Shown: positions 28,054-37,665, counted from the stretch's first letter. The stretch: DNA of 59,451 nucleotides from Bifidobacterium avesanii (GCF_009299475.1 NZ_WBSN01000017.1:1-59451), one strand, 5' to 3'. Numbers and translations: made by a program. Notes: a model not told the origin generated them from the sequence alone.

Positions 28054-30222
28054 TCAGATCAGGCCGGCCAGACCGTGGTCGCGGCCGTCGCGGGCGAAGA
28101 CGGGGATCACGTCGAGGGGCGCGTCCGCGTGGATCGTGCGCCCGCCCGGGTATGCGCGGCCGTCGTGCAGGTTCGTCCACGTCACCGACCCGTCGCCGGG
28201 CAGGTACACGTCGCGCCCCTCCGCGCCCGCCTCGGTCACCGGGGCGACCAGCAGGTCGGGGCCGAACAGGTACTCGTCGGCCACGTTCGCCGCCGCCTCG
28301 TCGCCGGGGAACTCGTAGAACAGGCCGCGCACCAGCGGCTGGCCGTCCTCGTGGGCCCCGCGGAACAGCTCGCGCACGTACGGGCGCATGGCCTCGCGCA
28401 GACGGATGTACCTGACCATCACGCGCTCCACGTCCGGCCCGAAGCTCCACGGCTCGTTGTCGTTGCCGGTGTGCACGTGCGTCACCTCGTTGCCGCGCTT
28501 GTCCGTGATCTGCCGCGGGTTCGGGCCGCGGTCGCCGTGGTTGCGCATGACCGGGCAGAAGCACGCGAACTGGCACCAGCGCACGAACAGCTCCCTGAAC
28601 TCGGGGGTGGTGATGTCGCCGCCCGCGAAGCCGCCCATGTCCGTGGTGAACCACGGGATGCCGGCCGCGCCCATGTGGATCGCGCAGGTGATCTGGGCCC
28701 TGAGGTCCTCGAACGTGGAGTGCACGTCGCCCGACCATACGAGCGTGCCGTAGCGCTGGGAGCCGGCCCACGCGGCGCGCGAGAGGTTCACGGCGTCGTT
28801 CTCGCGCCCGATCGAGACCTGGCCGTCGTAGAACGTCTTGTTGTACAGGGACGGGTACACGTTGCCGACCTTGCCGACCGGCCCGATGTGGAACAGGTAG
28901 TGCGTGTAGTCGTAGTCGCCGCCCCACTCCGGCTCGGCCTCGTCCAGCCAGAAGGCGTCCACGCCCAAGTCGGTGTAGTTGCGCTTGATCTTCGCCCACA
29001 CCCATGCGCGGGCCTCGGGGTTCGTGGCGTCGAAGAACTGGCTGTCGCGGGGCCACCACATGCCCACGTCCTTGCCGGTGCGGGTTTTGGCGAGGAAGTT
29101 GCGCCGGCGCATCTCGTCGTAGTTCTCGGACTTGAGGTCGACCTGCGGCCACACGGAGACCATGAGCCTGATGCCGAGGGAGTGCAGCTCGTCGGTCATG
29201 GCCTTCACGTCGGGCCAGAACTCCTCGTCGAATCGGAAGTCGCCCATGAGCGGCCAGTGGAAGAAGTCGATCACGATCACGTCGATCGGAATGTTGCGGC
29301 GCTTGAACTCGCGGGCCACGCCGAGCAGCTGCTCCTGATTCCAGTAGCGCAGCTTGCACTGCCAGAAGCCCATGCCCCACTCGGGCATCACGGGCGCGTG
29401 GCCGGTCGCGTCCGCGTACTGGCGTTCGATCTGGGCGGGGGTGTCCCCGGCGGTGATCCAGTAGTCGATCTGGTCGCTGAAGTCGGATTGCCAGCGGGTT
29501 TCGTTGAGGCCGAAGGTGACCTGCCCCACGGACGGGTTGTGCCACAGGAACCCGTAGCCCTTCGAGGAGACCACGAACGGCACGGACACCTGCGAGTTGC
29601 GGTGGGCGAGTTCGAGCGTGGAGCCCTTGAGGTCCAGCACGGGCTGCTGGTACTCGCCCATGCCGTACAGATGCTCGCCGGCCGGGGGCTCGAAGCTCGC
29701 CACGGGGGCCTCGCCGCCGGACGGCAGCGGATGATGGTCGCGGGCGCGCAGACGCAGGGCGCCGCCGTCCGTGGATTCGCGCAGCAGCACCTCGCCGCGG
29801 GCGTTGAGGAACGTGATGCGCATGCGGTCCTTGTTCCAGCCGTACACGTCGAGGCGCGCGGCGATCCCCCCGTTGGAGATGACGGCGAAGACGGCGTCGT
29901 GGTCGATGGACACGGAGGGTTTCGCGGCGGGACGGCCATCCCCGCCGTTCGCCTTGTCCGCGTTGTTCGCGGCGACCTCGTCACGGGGCAGCAGGGCCCA
30001 ATCGGCGTCCAGCGGACGCTCCATGAGTCGGGCGCGCACGCGCAGGCTGTTGGCGCCCCACGCCTCGACGCGGACGTACTCCCCCGCCGTGGTCCATTCG
30101 ATTGCCATGCCGTCCGGATCCGCCCGGAAGACCTGCGCGGCGATGTCCCCGCCCGCGGCCTCGGCGCCCGCGCTTTCCACGCTCACGTCATTGGATGTCT
30201 GGCTTTGTGTCTGCTGGACCAT
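28054..30222 (-). CDS. GH31 alpha-xylosidase or alpha-glucosidase
   Basis: Retaining alpha-glycosidase of family GH31, 722 residues, cytoplasmic. The nucleophile is Asp427 in WLDEAEPE and the acid/base Asp499 in WSGDVHSTFE. The segment VIVIDFFHWPLMGDFRFDEEFWPD resembles alpha-xylosidases that act on xyloglucan-type oligosaccharides more than starch-type alpha-glucosidases, but specificity cannot be fixed. CAAAGGAG lies five bases before the ATG. A large near-palindrome at 30268-30297 lies just upstream and is probably its operator. The gene stands alone between a LacI gene and a damaged GH36. Confidence 0.88.
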   Translation of the reverse strand: MVQQTQSQTSNDVSVESAGAEAAGGDIAAQVFRADPDGMAIEWTTAGEYVRVEAWGANSLRVRARLMERPLDADWALLPRDEVAANNADKANGGDGRPAAKPSVSIDHDAVFAVISNGGIAARLDVYGWNKDRMRITFLNARGEVLLRESTDGGALRLRARDHHPLPSGGEAPVASFEPPAGEHLYGMGEYQQPVLDLKGSTLELAHRNSQVSVPFVVSSKGYGFLWHNPSVGQVTFGLNETRWQSDFSDQIDYWITAGDTPAQIERQYADATGHAPVMPEWGMGFWQCKLRYWNQEQLLGVAREFKRRNIPIDVIVIDFFHWPLMGDFRFDEEFWPDVKAMTDELHSLGIRLMVSVWPQVDLKSENYDEMRRRNFLAKTRTGKDVGMWWPRDSQFFDATNPEARAWVWAKIKRNYTDLGVDAFWLDEAEPEWGGDYDYTHYLFHIGPVGKVGNVYPSLYNKTFYDGQVSIGRENDAVNLSRAAWAGSQRYGTLVWSGDVHSTFEDLRAQITCAIHMGAAGIPWFTTDMGGFAGGDITTPEFRELFVRWCQFACFCPVMRNHGDRGPNPRQITDKRGNEVTHVHTGNDNEPWSFGPDVERVMVRYIRLREAMRPYVRELFRGAHEDGQPLVRGLFYEFPGDEAAANVADEYLFGPDLLVAPVTEAGAEGRDVYLPGDGSVTWTNLHDGRAYPGGRTIHADAPLDVIPVFARDGRDHGLAGLI

Positions 30223-30267
30223 GTCGCTCCTTTGCCCTGTTGGTGTCCCTGGCCTGACAGGGCTTTA

Positions 30268-30297
30268 TTGTAGCGCTATAATTATAGCGTTACAATT
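30268..30297. promoter_or_regulatory. Near-perfect 30-bp palindrome before GH31
   Basis: The two halves, ATTGTAGCGCTATAA and TTATAGCGTTACAAT, differ at a single position from a perfect 30-bp palindrome. It lies 46 bases before the GH31 start. The half matches the dyad at 24809. Size suggests a doubled LacI-type operator. Confidence 0.65.
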
Positions 30298-30439
30298 TCG
30301 GCGTGGCGCGGAACGCCCCTCATGTTCCCGGTGTGGAACCTTCACGATAAAAGGTTCGGGGATGGTCCGGCGTGCTTCCCGGACCCTCCCCGAACCATTC
30401 CCGGGCCCACCAGCGTCGGCCCCGCGCGGGACCCGGATG

Positions 30440-32752
30440 CTACAGCCGCGTGACCAGATACAGCCGGGACGCGAAGTCACGTCCGCCGAGGTCGGTGTCG
30501 TTGATGCCGATGTGCATGAGCTCGGCGCCGGAGCGAACGAACGACCGGTCCTCCTCCGTCCGGCCTTCGTCCCCGGCATTCCCGGCGTTCCCGGCATTGG
30601 CACCTGGCCAGTCCCACGCGCTCGGGTCCACCGTCCGCACGCGGTACAGCGCCTCCGGCTCCAGTCCGCGCAGGCGAAGCCGCGTGTTCGGCCGGTTCGG
30701 CTGGCACAGGATCGCATAGTCGGCCACCAGCGCCTCGGAGCCGTCCATGGCGACGACCATCCATGCGGCGGACCGGCGGTCGGGCGCGAACGGCGAGCGC
30801 AGGCGGTGGAAGTCGCCCCAATGCACGAGCGGCCCGAAGCGCTTGAAGAACGCGACCTGCGAGCGGATCGCCTCCAGATCCTCCGCGGACGCGCGGGTCA
30901 GATCCATCTCGTAGCCGAACGTGCCGAACAGGGCCACGTTCGCGCGCGTGTTCAACGGCTCCGAACGGCCGGTCTGGTGGTTCGGCGTGATGGACACGTG
31001 CGCGCCCATGGCCTCGACCGGGTACACGTAGCTCGTGCCCCACTGGATGCCGAGACGCTCCACGGCGTCGGTGTCGTCGCTGGTCCAGATCTGCGGCGAA
31101 TACGCGAGGATGCCCAGGTCGAAGCGCGCGCCGCCGGACGCGCAGCCCTCGATGATGAGCTCCGGGAATGCGGCGAGCAGGCGCTCATACAGGTCGTAGA
31201 CCCCCAGAATGTACCGGTGCATCACCTCGCCCTGCCGCTCGGCGCCGCGCGTGGCGTCGTACGCCTCGGTGACGAAGCGGTTCATGTCCCACTTGACGTA
31301 CGCCACGTTCGCGCCGGCGAGCAGCGCGTGCAGCCGGTCGAAAATGTGGTCCACCACGGCCGGGTTCGCGAAGTTGAGCACGTACTGATGGCGGTAGACG
31401 GACCGGTCGCGCCCCGGGGTGGAGAGCACCCAGTCGGGATGCGCCTCGAACAGGTCGGACGCCTCGTTGATCATCTCCGGCTCGAACCACAGGCCGAACT
31501 TCATGCCCAGATCGTTGATCTTCCGCGCGATGCCGGCGATGCCGTCCGGCAGGCGGTCCGGGTTGGGCGTCCAGTCGCCGAGCCCCGCGCTGTCCGACGT
31601 GCGCGCGTGGCCGCCGCGGCCGAACCAGCCGTCGTCGAGCACGAACAGCTCGATGCCGGCGCGTTTGGCCGTGCGGGCGAGCTCCAGCAGCCGGTCCTCG
31701 GTGAAGTCGAAGTACGTGGCCTCCCAGTTGTTGATGAGCACCGGGCGTTCGCGGTGCCGCCACGGCTCGCGGGCCAGCCGGTCGCGCACCGTGTTGTGGA
31801 AGGCGTGGCTCAGCGCGTTGAGGCCGTGGTCGGAGTAGGCGAGCAGGGCCTCGGGCGCCTGGAACGCCTCGCCCGGTTCAAGCCGCCAGCGGAAGTTGAA
31901 GTCGTTGATGCCGAGCTGGATGCGCGTGGCGTCGAAGGTGTCCACTTCGGCGTGCAGGTCGAAGTTGCCGGAATAGACGAACGCGACGCCGAACGCCTCG
32001 CCCTAGTCCTCGTCCGCGTGCGGCCGGGCGAACACGGCCGTGGGGTTGGCGAACGGGCCGCTCGCGCCCCTCAGGGACCCGACGCCCTGCACGCCGGGGT
32101 GCAGCGGCTGGGTGAACGGCCGGCGTTCGCGCGCCCACGCGCCCATGAACTCGGTCATGGTCCAGTCGCGGTCGGGCAGGTCGAGGCTCAGGCTCATGAT
32201 CCGCTCGAGGTCCAGCGGGCCGTCGCCGTCGTTGCGCGCCACCGCGCTGCGGGCGATCACCGGCTCGTCGCGGAAGATGGTGTAGGCGAGCGTGACCGTC
32301 AGTCCGGTCAGGTCGTCGCGCAGGTCCACGAACAGGGTCCGCGCGGCGTCCTCGTCGCCGTCATCCACGCGCGTGGCGGGCAGCCCGGCGAGCCGCGGCT
32401 TGCCGGCCTCGATCCGGTAGCCGGCGTACTTCAAGTCCGTCAGGCGCGAACCGTTCGGCTGCGCGACGGAGACGGCGGGAAGCCGGAAGTCGCCGCGTCC
32501 GTATTCGGGGAACTCCTGGCGCAGGAACTCCACGTAGCGGCTGTCGCCGTCCTGCCGCACGGTGGCGAGCACGCGGAAGCGGTCCTCGAGCAGATAGCCG
32601 AAGTCGCCGCGGTCCGGCATGGGCGCGCCGGTGTGCAGGTTGACGAGCTTGCCGGCCGCCACGGCGAGGATCATGCTCACCTTGCCGTTGGTCAGGTGGA
32701 ATTGCGGGCACGCCGGCGATTCCGGCTCGCGCACGGTGATGAGGTCGTTCAT
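30440..32752 (-). pseudogene. GH36 alpha-galactosidase with in-frame TAG stop
   Basis: Would encode a 770-residue GH36 alpha-galactosidase, a normal length. Codon 250 (bases 32003-32005) is TAG, in the same frame as the rest; upstream ends PHADED and downstream starts GEAFGVAFVYSGNFD, where relatives have an uninterrupted stretch, often with a Gln or similar before GE. One C-to-T change from CAG would explain it. Downstream, the catalytic machinery is intact: Asp489 in VKWDMNR (nucleophile) and the SDDTDA motif at about 559 (acid/base). The N-terminal fragment of 249 residues lacks the catalytic barrel. No sign of stop-codon recoding is visible. Followed upstream by GH27, 37 bases away, same strand. 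Confidence 0.85.
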
Positions 32753-32789
32753 GACGCTTCTCGCTTTCGTTGGTCGCATTCCGTCGTCG

Positions 32790-34193
32790 TCAGCGCGGAT
32801 CGAGCGCGAACCAGACCACGCCGTGCGCCGGCACGGTGGCCTTGACCACGCGATCGGCGCCCTCGTCCTCGACGCGAAGATCGGCACCGCCCCACAGGTC
32901 CGTGACCGTCCACGGCTCGTTACGCGCCCCGATCCCGACCACGCTCTGAAGCGCCAGCTCGCACTCGCGCGGCTCGTCGCCGGTCCAGAACAGAGCCGCG
33001 TAATGCCCTCCCGCATGCGCGGAAGCGGTGCCGTCCGCCCAGTCGGCGGCGTCGGCCTTCCACACGATGTAGTCGCCCAGATAGCTGTCGTCCTCCCACC
33101 AGTGGCGTCGGATCGGCTCGCGGACGATTTCGCCGTTGTTCGCGCTGCCGGCGGTCACCTCGCGCAGAACGGGGTTGGCGAGCAGCCGCATGGTTTCGCG
33201 GTCGCTGGTCGGCAGGTCGCCGCCGACCATGAGCGGCGAGCGTCCCATGCACCACAGGGTGAGGATGGTTCGCTGCTCGTCGTAGGTGAGTTTGCTCTGG
33301 CGGTCGTCGCCGCGCTCGGCCCGCAGGCCGATGTGCCCGAGCGGCAGCATGTCGGCGTCGGCCCAGTGCCCGTTGGTCTGCAGCGGCGCCCAGCGGGCGA
33401 GGCGTGCGAACTGGGCCTCGACGTCGCTCCACTTGTCCCACAGGTCGTCGGAGATGCGCCACAGTTCGGCGTTGCCGCGCAGGAAGTCCACATGCGTGGT
33501 GGGCACCCAGCCGCCCGGGGACAAGGAGAGGACCATCGGGCGGCCGTGCTTGCGCTCGGCCTTCTCGATGGCCTTGTGGTAGGCGTGGATCTCCTCGGAG
33601 TAGAACGGCGTCTGCATGTCGTCCACCTTGAGGTAGTCGACGCCCCACTGCGCGAACTGGTCGAGCTGCGCGTCGTACCAGGCCTGCGCGCCGGGATGGG
33701 ACTGATCAAGGCCGTAGTTGTCCGGGTTCCAGCGGCACACGTGCTTCAGGTCCGCGACCTGACGGGCGGTGTAGTCGGTGCCGTACACGGGAAGGTCCTT
33801 CTCCACGGCGATGCGCGGAATGCCCCGCATCACGTGGATGCCGAACTTGAGGCCGAGCTCGTGAACGGCCGCGGCGAGCGGGCCGAAGCCCCTGCCGCCG
33901 GCCGCGGACGGGAAACGCACCGGGTCGGGCATCTGCCGGCCGTACGCGTCGAGCACGAGCGGCGCGTTCTCGTTGTAGCCGTGCGCGCGGGCGGTCGGGT
34001 CGTACCAGGCGATGTCCACCACGAGGGTGTCCCAGCCGGCCGGCTTGAGTTCGGCGGCCATGGCGCGCGCATTGGCGAGCACCTCGTCCTCGGTGACGGT
34101 GGTGCCGTACGAATCCCAGCTGTTCCAGCCCATCGGCGGACGCCATGCCTTGGGCGCGGAAGTATGTGCGACGGGGTTGCGGGAAGCCGTCAT
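32790..34193 (-). CDS. GH27-family glycosidase (alpha-galactosidase or beta-L-arabinopyranosidase)
   Basis: Retaining glycosidase of the GH27 type, 467 residues: a barrel beginning PPMGWNSWDSYG and a C-terminal beta domain ending VPAHGVVWFALDPR. The nucleophile is Asp191 in DYLKVDD and the acid/base lies at Asp249/250 in WRISDDLWD. The galactose-site loop differs from classical alpha-galactosidases (IAWYDP instead of DDCW), so another substrate such as beta-L-arabinopyranose is plausible, as known for some GH27 enzymes. AAGGGGG precedes the ATG. TTAACGTTGT lies 65 bases upstream. Probably cotranscribed with the damaged GH36 that follows. Confidence 0.82.
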   Translation of the reverse strand: MTASRNPVAHTSAPKAWRPPMGWNSWDSYGTTVTEDEVLANARAMAAELKPAGWDTLVVDIAWYDPTARAHGYNENAPLVLDAYGRQMPDPVRFPSAAGGRGFGPLAAAVHELGLKFGIHVMRGIPRIAVEKDLPVYGTDYTARQVADLKHVCRWNPDNYGLDQSHPGAQAWYDAQLDQFAQWGVDYLKVDDMQTPFYSEEIHAYHKAIEKAERKHGRPMVLSLSPGGWVPTTHVDFLRGNAELWRISDDLWDKWSDVEAQFARLARWAPLQTNGHWADADMLPLGHIGLRAERGDDRQSKLTYDEQRTILTLWCMGRSPLMVGGDLPTSDRETMRLLANPVLREVTAGSANNGEIVREPIRRHWWEDDSYLGDYIVWKADAADWADGTASAHAGGHYAALFWTGDEPRECELALQSVVGIGARNEPWTVTDLWGGADLRVEDEGADRVVKATVPAHGVVWFALDPR

Positions 34194-34259
34194 AATATTC
34201 CCCCTTGAATGGAATGCAATCACGGATGTTCGGGCGAACATCGTCATATAAAGGTTAGT

Positions 34260-34269
34260 TTAACGTTGT
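34260..34269. promoter_or_regulatory. LacI-type operator TTAACGTTGT before GH27
   Basis: One half matches the TTAACGNTAA set and the other the ACAACGTTGT site at 20379. Lies about 65 bases before the GH27 start. Confidence 0.5.
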
Positions 34270-34306
34270 ACCTGCTCTAACACGCCACGCACTCCACGGC
34301 GGCGGC

Positions 34307-34432
34307 CGCATATTTTCGATTCATGTGGTGGTTTTTCGCGATCATCCGGAATATCGCCGACGGAAAACCGCCGAACGGCGTGATCGCCATCTCCGGACTT
34401 CCCCGGAAACCACCACACGAATCGAAAATGCG
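34307..34432. repeat. Long imperfect hairpin (arms about 27 bp and more)
   Basis: CGCATATTTTCGATTCATGT and the following GGTGGTTT pair with 34407-34432 with two or three differences; inner segments around TCCGGAATATCGCC and GGCGATCACGCC also pair partly. It lies between the MFS stop codon and the GH27 promoter, so it can end the MFS transcript. Confidence 0.65.
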
Positions 34433-34440
34433 AACCTGCG

Positions 34441-35757
34441 CTACTTGACTTTCTTGATCATGAAGAACAGGCAGGCGCCGAGCAGCGCGATGACGAACGC
34501 CGCCGGGAAGACCGCGCGGTAGGAGCCGAACACGGTGATGATGCCGCCGGCGATGGCCGTGCCGATGATCTGCGAGAGCGTGTTGGCGAAGTTGATGATG
34601 CCGAGGTCCTTGCCGGCCGTCTCCTTGTTCGGCAGCACGGCGAGGTTCAGCGCGCCGTCGACCGAGTTGTACACGCCGTTGGCGATGCCGGAGATGATGC
34701 CGAACACGTACATGGCCCACGCGTACGGAAAGAAGAACGGGAAGACCGCGGCGATGCCGATGAAGATCACGGAGATGGCGACCGGGGCCTTGAGGCGGCC
34801 GAACTTGTCCGCGAGCGGACCCGCGATGATGCCGAAGATGATGCCGGTGATCAGGGAGATGGTCGTCATGGTGGACATGGCGAGCTTGGTGGCGTTGATG
34901 TCCAGGTGGATGTAGTCGGTGAAGATGTACAGCTGGTACAGGCCCACGCAGGTGCCGCCGATGACCATGAGCAGCTTGCCGCCGAGCGCCAGATAGTAGT
35001 CGCGCGCGCCGTGGATGGGCAGGAAGAAGTGGCTGAGCAGGGAGCCGGAGTCGAACTTCATACGAGGCTCGTCGAGGTTGGACTTCTCGTTCATGAGCAG
35101 GACGTGGCCCAGACCGAGCACCAGCGAGATGCCGGCGAGCACGTACATGCCGAGCTGCGGACGGTCGAGGAACTGCGAGGCGATGATGGTGATGACCTGG
35201 CAGCAGGTCCAGCCCACGCCCCAGCACATGGAGGCGGTGCCGCGCCAGCGCGGTGCGATGCGGTCGGACTGCTGGGCCACCATGGAGGCGGCGACCGCGT
35301 TCTCGGCGATGGCGACGAGCACCCATCCGCCGATGATCGCGGGGATGGAGCCGGCGTTGGCGATGAACACGAACAGCAGCGCCTGGATGATCAGGCCGCC
35401 GACGATGTACGGCTTGCGCTTGCCCCAGCGGGTGCGGGTCACGTCGGACAGGGCGCCGAACACGAAGTTGGCGATCAGGCCCGCGAGCGAGACGAAGGAC
35501 GACAGCAGCGCGACCGCGGCGACCTTGCCGGCCGGGTCGATGTCGCTGAAGATCTGCGGGGTGAGGACGTTGCGGCCGCCGCCCACCGGACCCATCCACG
35601 TCAGCGGACCCAGAAACAGGCCCGCGCACAGAACGTACGGCAGCTTCGGCTGCTGCTCGTTGGTGACGCTGGACTTGGATTCAGATTCGGATTCGGCGGC
35701 CATCGCCTCGTCCTGTTCCAGCTCGTCCGCCTCGGCGGACACGGTTTGGTTGGTCAT
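34441..35757 (-). CDS. MFS/GPH-type sugar permease
   Basis: Inner-membrane sugar transporter of 438 residues with about twelve helices. It belongs to the MFS branch that resembles glycoside-pentoside-hexuronide symporters; landmarks are FGALSDVTRTRWGKRKPYIVGG (loop after helix 2) and GPLADKFGRLKAP in the second half. A charged tail rich in Glu and Ser (residues 1-35) precedes the first helix. CCAGGAGGG lies six bases before the ATG, and TTAACGTTAA lies 27 bases upstream of it. Position between the GH27 promoter and the operator suggests uptake of arabinose-containing disaccharides or free sugar. Confidence 0.85.
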   Translation of the reverse strand: MTNQTVSAEADELEQDEAMAAESESESKSSVTNEQQPKLPYVLCAGLFLGPLTWMGPVGGGRNVLTPQIFSDIDPAGKVAAVALLSSFVSLAGLIANFVFGALSDVTRTRWGKRKPYIVGGLIIQALLFVFIANAGSIPAIIGGWVLVAIAENAVAASMVAQQSDRIAPRWRGTASMCWGVGWTCCQVITIIASQFLDRPQLGMYVLAGISLVLGLGHVLLMNEKSNLDEPRMKFDSGSLLSHFFLPIHGARDYYLALGGKLLMVIGGTCVGLYQLYIFTDYIHLDINATKLAMSTMTTISLITGIIFGIIAGPLADKFGRLKAPVAISVIFIGIAAVFPFFFPYAWAMYVFGIISGIANGVYNSVDGALNLAVLPNKETAGKDLGIINFANTLSQIIGTAIAGGIITVFGSYRAVFPAAFVIALLGACLFFMIKKVK

Positions 35758-35783
35758 GTGTTCCCTCCTGGTATGCGGTTAAG

Positions 35784-35793
35784 TTAACGTTAA
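35784..35793. promoter_or_regulatory. LacI-type operator TTAACGTTAA before MFS permease
   Basis: Perfect palindrome, extended to GTTAACGTTAAC (35783-35794), close to the MFS start; the best match to the set. Confidence 0.65.
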
Positions 35794-35850
35794 CCCACAG
35801 GAGAAAATAGCACGACCAAAGACGCAAAAAGCCGAAGAACACGATAAATG

Positions 35851-35862
35851 TGAATCGATTCA
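35851..35862. promoter_or_regulatory. Palindrome TGAATCGATTCA
   Basis: Perfect CG-centred 12-bp palindrome 95 bases before the MFS start and 195 before tesB. LacI/GalR-like form; its own regulator is unknown. Confidence 0.45.
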
Positions 35863-36056
35863 TAATTTTCCGCGGCAAACGGGGACAACATCGAACCGGC
35901 GGGCCGGCAAGCCAAACCCGACATTCCCTTACCCGCCGTTCATCTTGCTCACGAACTCGTTACACGTCGTTAGCCGTTCTTTACGCCGGGCCGCTAGACT
36001 GCAATGCGGAACTACAAACGAGCCGGCGAACAGCCGAGGAAACGAGGATTAGGACC

Positions 36057-36977
36057 ATGGCGCAGACGAAGACCGTCACCCCGCTGGAGCATCTGGTGAA
36101 GGTGCTGGAACTCGGCGAGCCGTCCCAATACCGCAGCCACACGTACATCAACGGCGAGAGCCTGTACTTCCCCACCGGCCGCGTGTACGGCGGTCAGGTG
36201 ATCGCGCAGAGCGTCATCGCCGCCGCCAAGACCGTGCCGTCGGGCCGTCTGCCGCACTCCATCCACGGCTATTTCATCGCCGCGGGCGACATCCATCAGG
36301 ACGTGCTGTTCGACGTGGAGACCCTGCGCGACGGCCGTTCGTTCTCCGCGCGCCGCGTCAACGCCACGCAGTCGGAGGGCGCGATCCTCACCGCCATCGC
36401 CAGCTTCCAGGCCAAGGGCCAGACCGGCGTGGAGTTCGCCGACCCGATGCCCGCCGACGTGCCGGACCCCGAGTCGCTCAAAAGCGCGAAGGACCTCATG
36501 ACGCCGTTCGCTGACAAGTCGCCGTTCGCCAACTACTACGCCAAGCAGTCGCCGTTCGACATCCGCCACGTCACCTCCACGGTGATGCTCGGTTCCGACA
36601 AGACCGCCGCCGACCCGGAGCACCGCTCCGGCAAGCAGATGGTGTGGATGCGCACGGACGGCACGGTGGACGTGTCGCAGACCATGAACCGCGCGATTCT
36701 GGCGCTCGGCTGCGATCAGATCATGATGGAACCGATCGTGCGCCGCGCCGGCCTGAGCTTCATGACGCAGGGCATCTCGTACGCCACGATCGACCACTCC
36801 ATGTGGTGGTACCGCGACATCGACGTGAGCGAGTGGCACCTCTACGTGCAGGACACGCCCACCGCCGCGCACGGGCGGGGGCTGGCCACCGCGAAGGTGT
36901 ATTCGCGCGACGGCGAGCTCGTGGCCGCCATGGCGCAGGAGGCCATGGTTCGCGTGCCGAACCCGCCGAAGGAGTGA
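36057..36977 (+). CDS. tesB: Acyl-CoA thioesterase II
   Basis: Double hot-dog acyl-CoA thioesterase of the TesB family, 306 residues, cytoplasmic; hydrolyses acyl-CoA to free acid and CoA. The N-terminal half has RVYGGQVIAQSVIAAAKTVP and the GYFIAAGD motif; the C-terminal half has SYATIDHSMWWYRDIDVSEWHLYVQDTPTAAHGRGLATAKVYSRDG with the family's conserved Asp-His and Gln/Thr region. Start is the ATG of MAQTKTVTP, with AGGATTAGGA upstream; the open frame extends upstream without start signal. A strong terminator follows. Divergent from the sugar permease and not part of that cluster. Confidence 0.92.
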   Translation: MAQTKTVTPLEHLVKVLELGEPSQYRSHTYINGESLYFPTGRVYGGQVIAQSVIAAAKTVPSGRLPHSIHGYFIAAGDIHQDVLFDVETLRDGRSFSARRVNATQSEGAILTAIASFQAKGQTGVEFADPMPADVPDPESLKSAKDLMTPFADKSPFANYYAKQSPFDIRHVTSTVMLGSDKTAADPEHRSGKQMVWMRTDGTVDVSQTMNRAILALGCDQIMMEPIVRRAGLSFMTQGISYATIDHSMWWYRDIDVSEWHLYVQDTPTAAHGRGLATAKVYSRDGELVAAMAQEAMVRVPNPPKE

Positions 36978-37017
36978 GAGCGGCGAGGCGATTCCGCCCA
37001 AGGACCCGCCATACGCA

Positions 37018-37050
37018 ATCAGGCTCCCCGTTCGGGGAGCCTGATTTGTT
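37018..37050 (+). terminator. Rho-independent terminator after tesB
   Basis: ATCAGGCTCCCC at 37018-37029 pairs perfectly with 37034-37045 around GTTC, followed by TTGTTGTTG. Also usable from the convergent DUF3180 gene. Confidence 0.85.
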
Positions 37051-37116
37051 GTTGTGCCGGATTCATGGTTCGCAGCCGGATGATCGTCCGCGCGCCGCCG
37101 GCCCGTTATCCGCCCG

Positions 37117-37665
37117 CTATTTGCGTTCCGGCCGCGAGGCGACCGATTCGGCCGGGGCCGGGGATGCGGCGGCCAGCTTGCGCTGGCGCTCGGCGGCCTT
37201 GGCCTTGGGATGCTCGGGGCCCTCGTTCGGGGGCAGCTGGCAGAACCACTCCCCCACGATGCCCACCGCCAAATCGGCGATGCACACCACGGCGCTCACG
37301 CCGCACTCCACCATCGCATTGGCGTAGAAGGGCGCGTCCGCGTGGCCGAGGCTCACGAGCAGCTGGCCCGCATACCAGCCGAGCAGCGCGGCGGCGGCGA
37401 GCCCCAGCGCCTTGGAGAGCACGAGCGCGTACACGGAGACGGCCGGGTTGAGGTACTTGCGCTTGCCCTTGACGTACTGTCGCACCTGCCAGGCCATGGC
37501 GAACACCACCACGCCGAGGATGCCCAGCACGATCGGCACGATCCACGGCGCGCCGACCACGGCCAGGTCGTTGGCCTCGCCGATCAGCGCGACGCCGCCG
37601 CCGAAGACCAGTCCGAGCACGATGCCCACGGCGTAGTGCCACCACGGCGTGCGGCGGGCGCTCAT
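37117..37665 (-). CDS. DUF3180 membrane protein
   Basis: Integral membrane protein of 182 residues with four predicted helices and a basic C-terminal tail. It matches the actinobacterial DUF3180 family, encoded directly after folK in the folate operon of Mycobacterium and relatives. Landmarks are YALVLSKALGLAAAALLGWYAGQLL and the end of the conserved part, GEWFCQLPPNEG, where family members have an ECRLPP-like motif. The ATG overlaps the stop of the folK-like gene (ATGA), so the two are coupled; GGGGGAGG precedes it. Function is unknown. Confidence 0.85.
   Translation of the reverse strand: MSARRTPWWHYAVGIVLGLVFGGGVALIGEANDLAVVGAPWIVPIVLGILGVVVFAMAWQVRQYVKGKRKYLNPAVSVYALVLSKALGLAAAALLGWYAGQLLVSLGHADAPFYANAMVECGVSAVVCIADLAVGIVGEWFCQLPPNEGPEHPKAKAAERQRKLAAASPAPAESVASRPERK

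Noticed and set aside
32003..32005. Recoded amber codon (pyrrolysine or read-through)
   Set aside because: No downstream structural signal and no recoding genes in the window; a single nonsense change or sequence error is simpler.
29771..32845. Frame of over 1000 codons antisense to GH31 and GH36
   Set aside because: Shadow of the glycosidase genes; low-complexity Arg/Val/Ala composition and no ribosome site.
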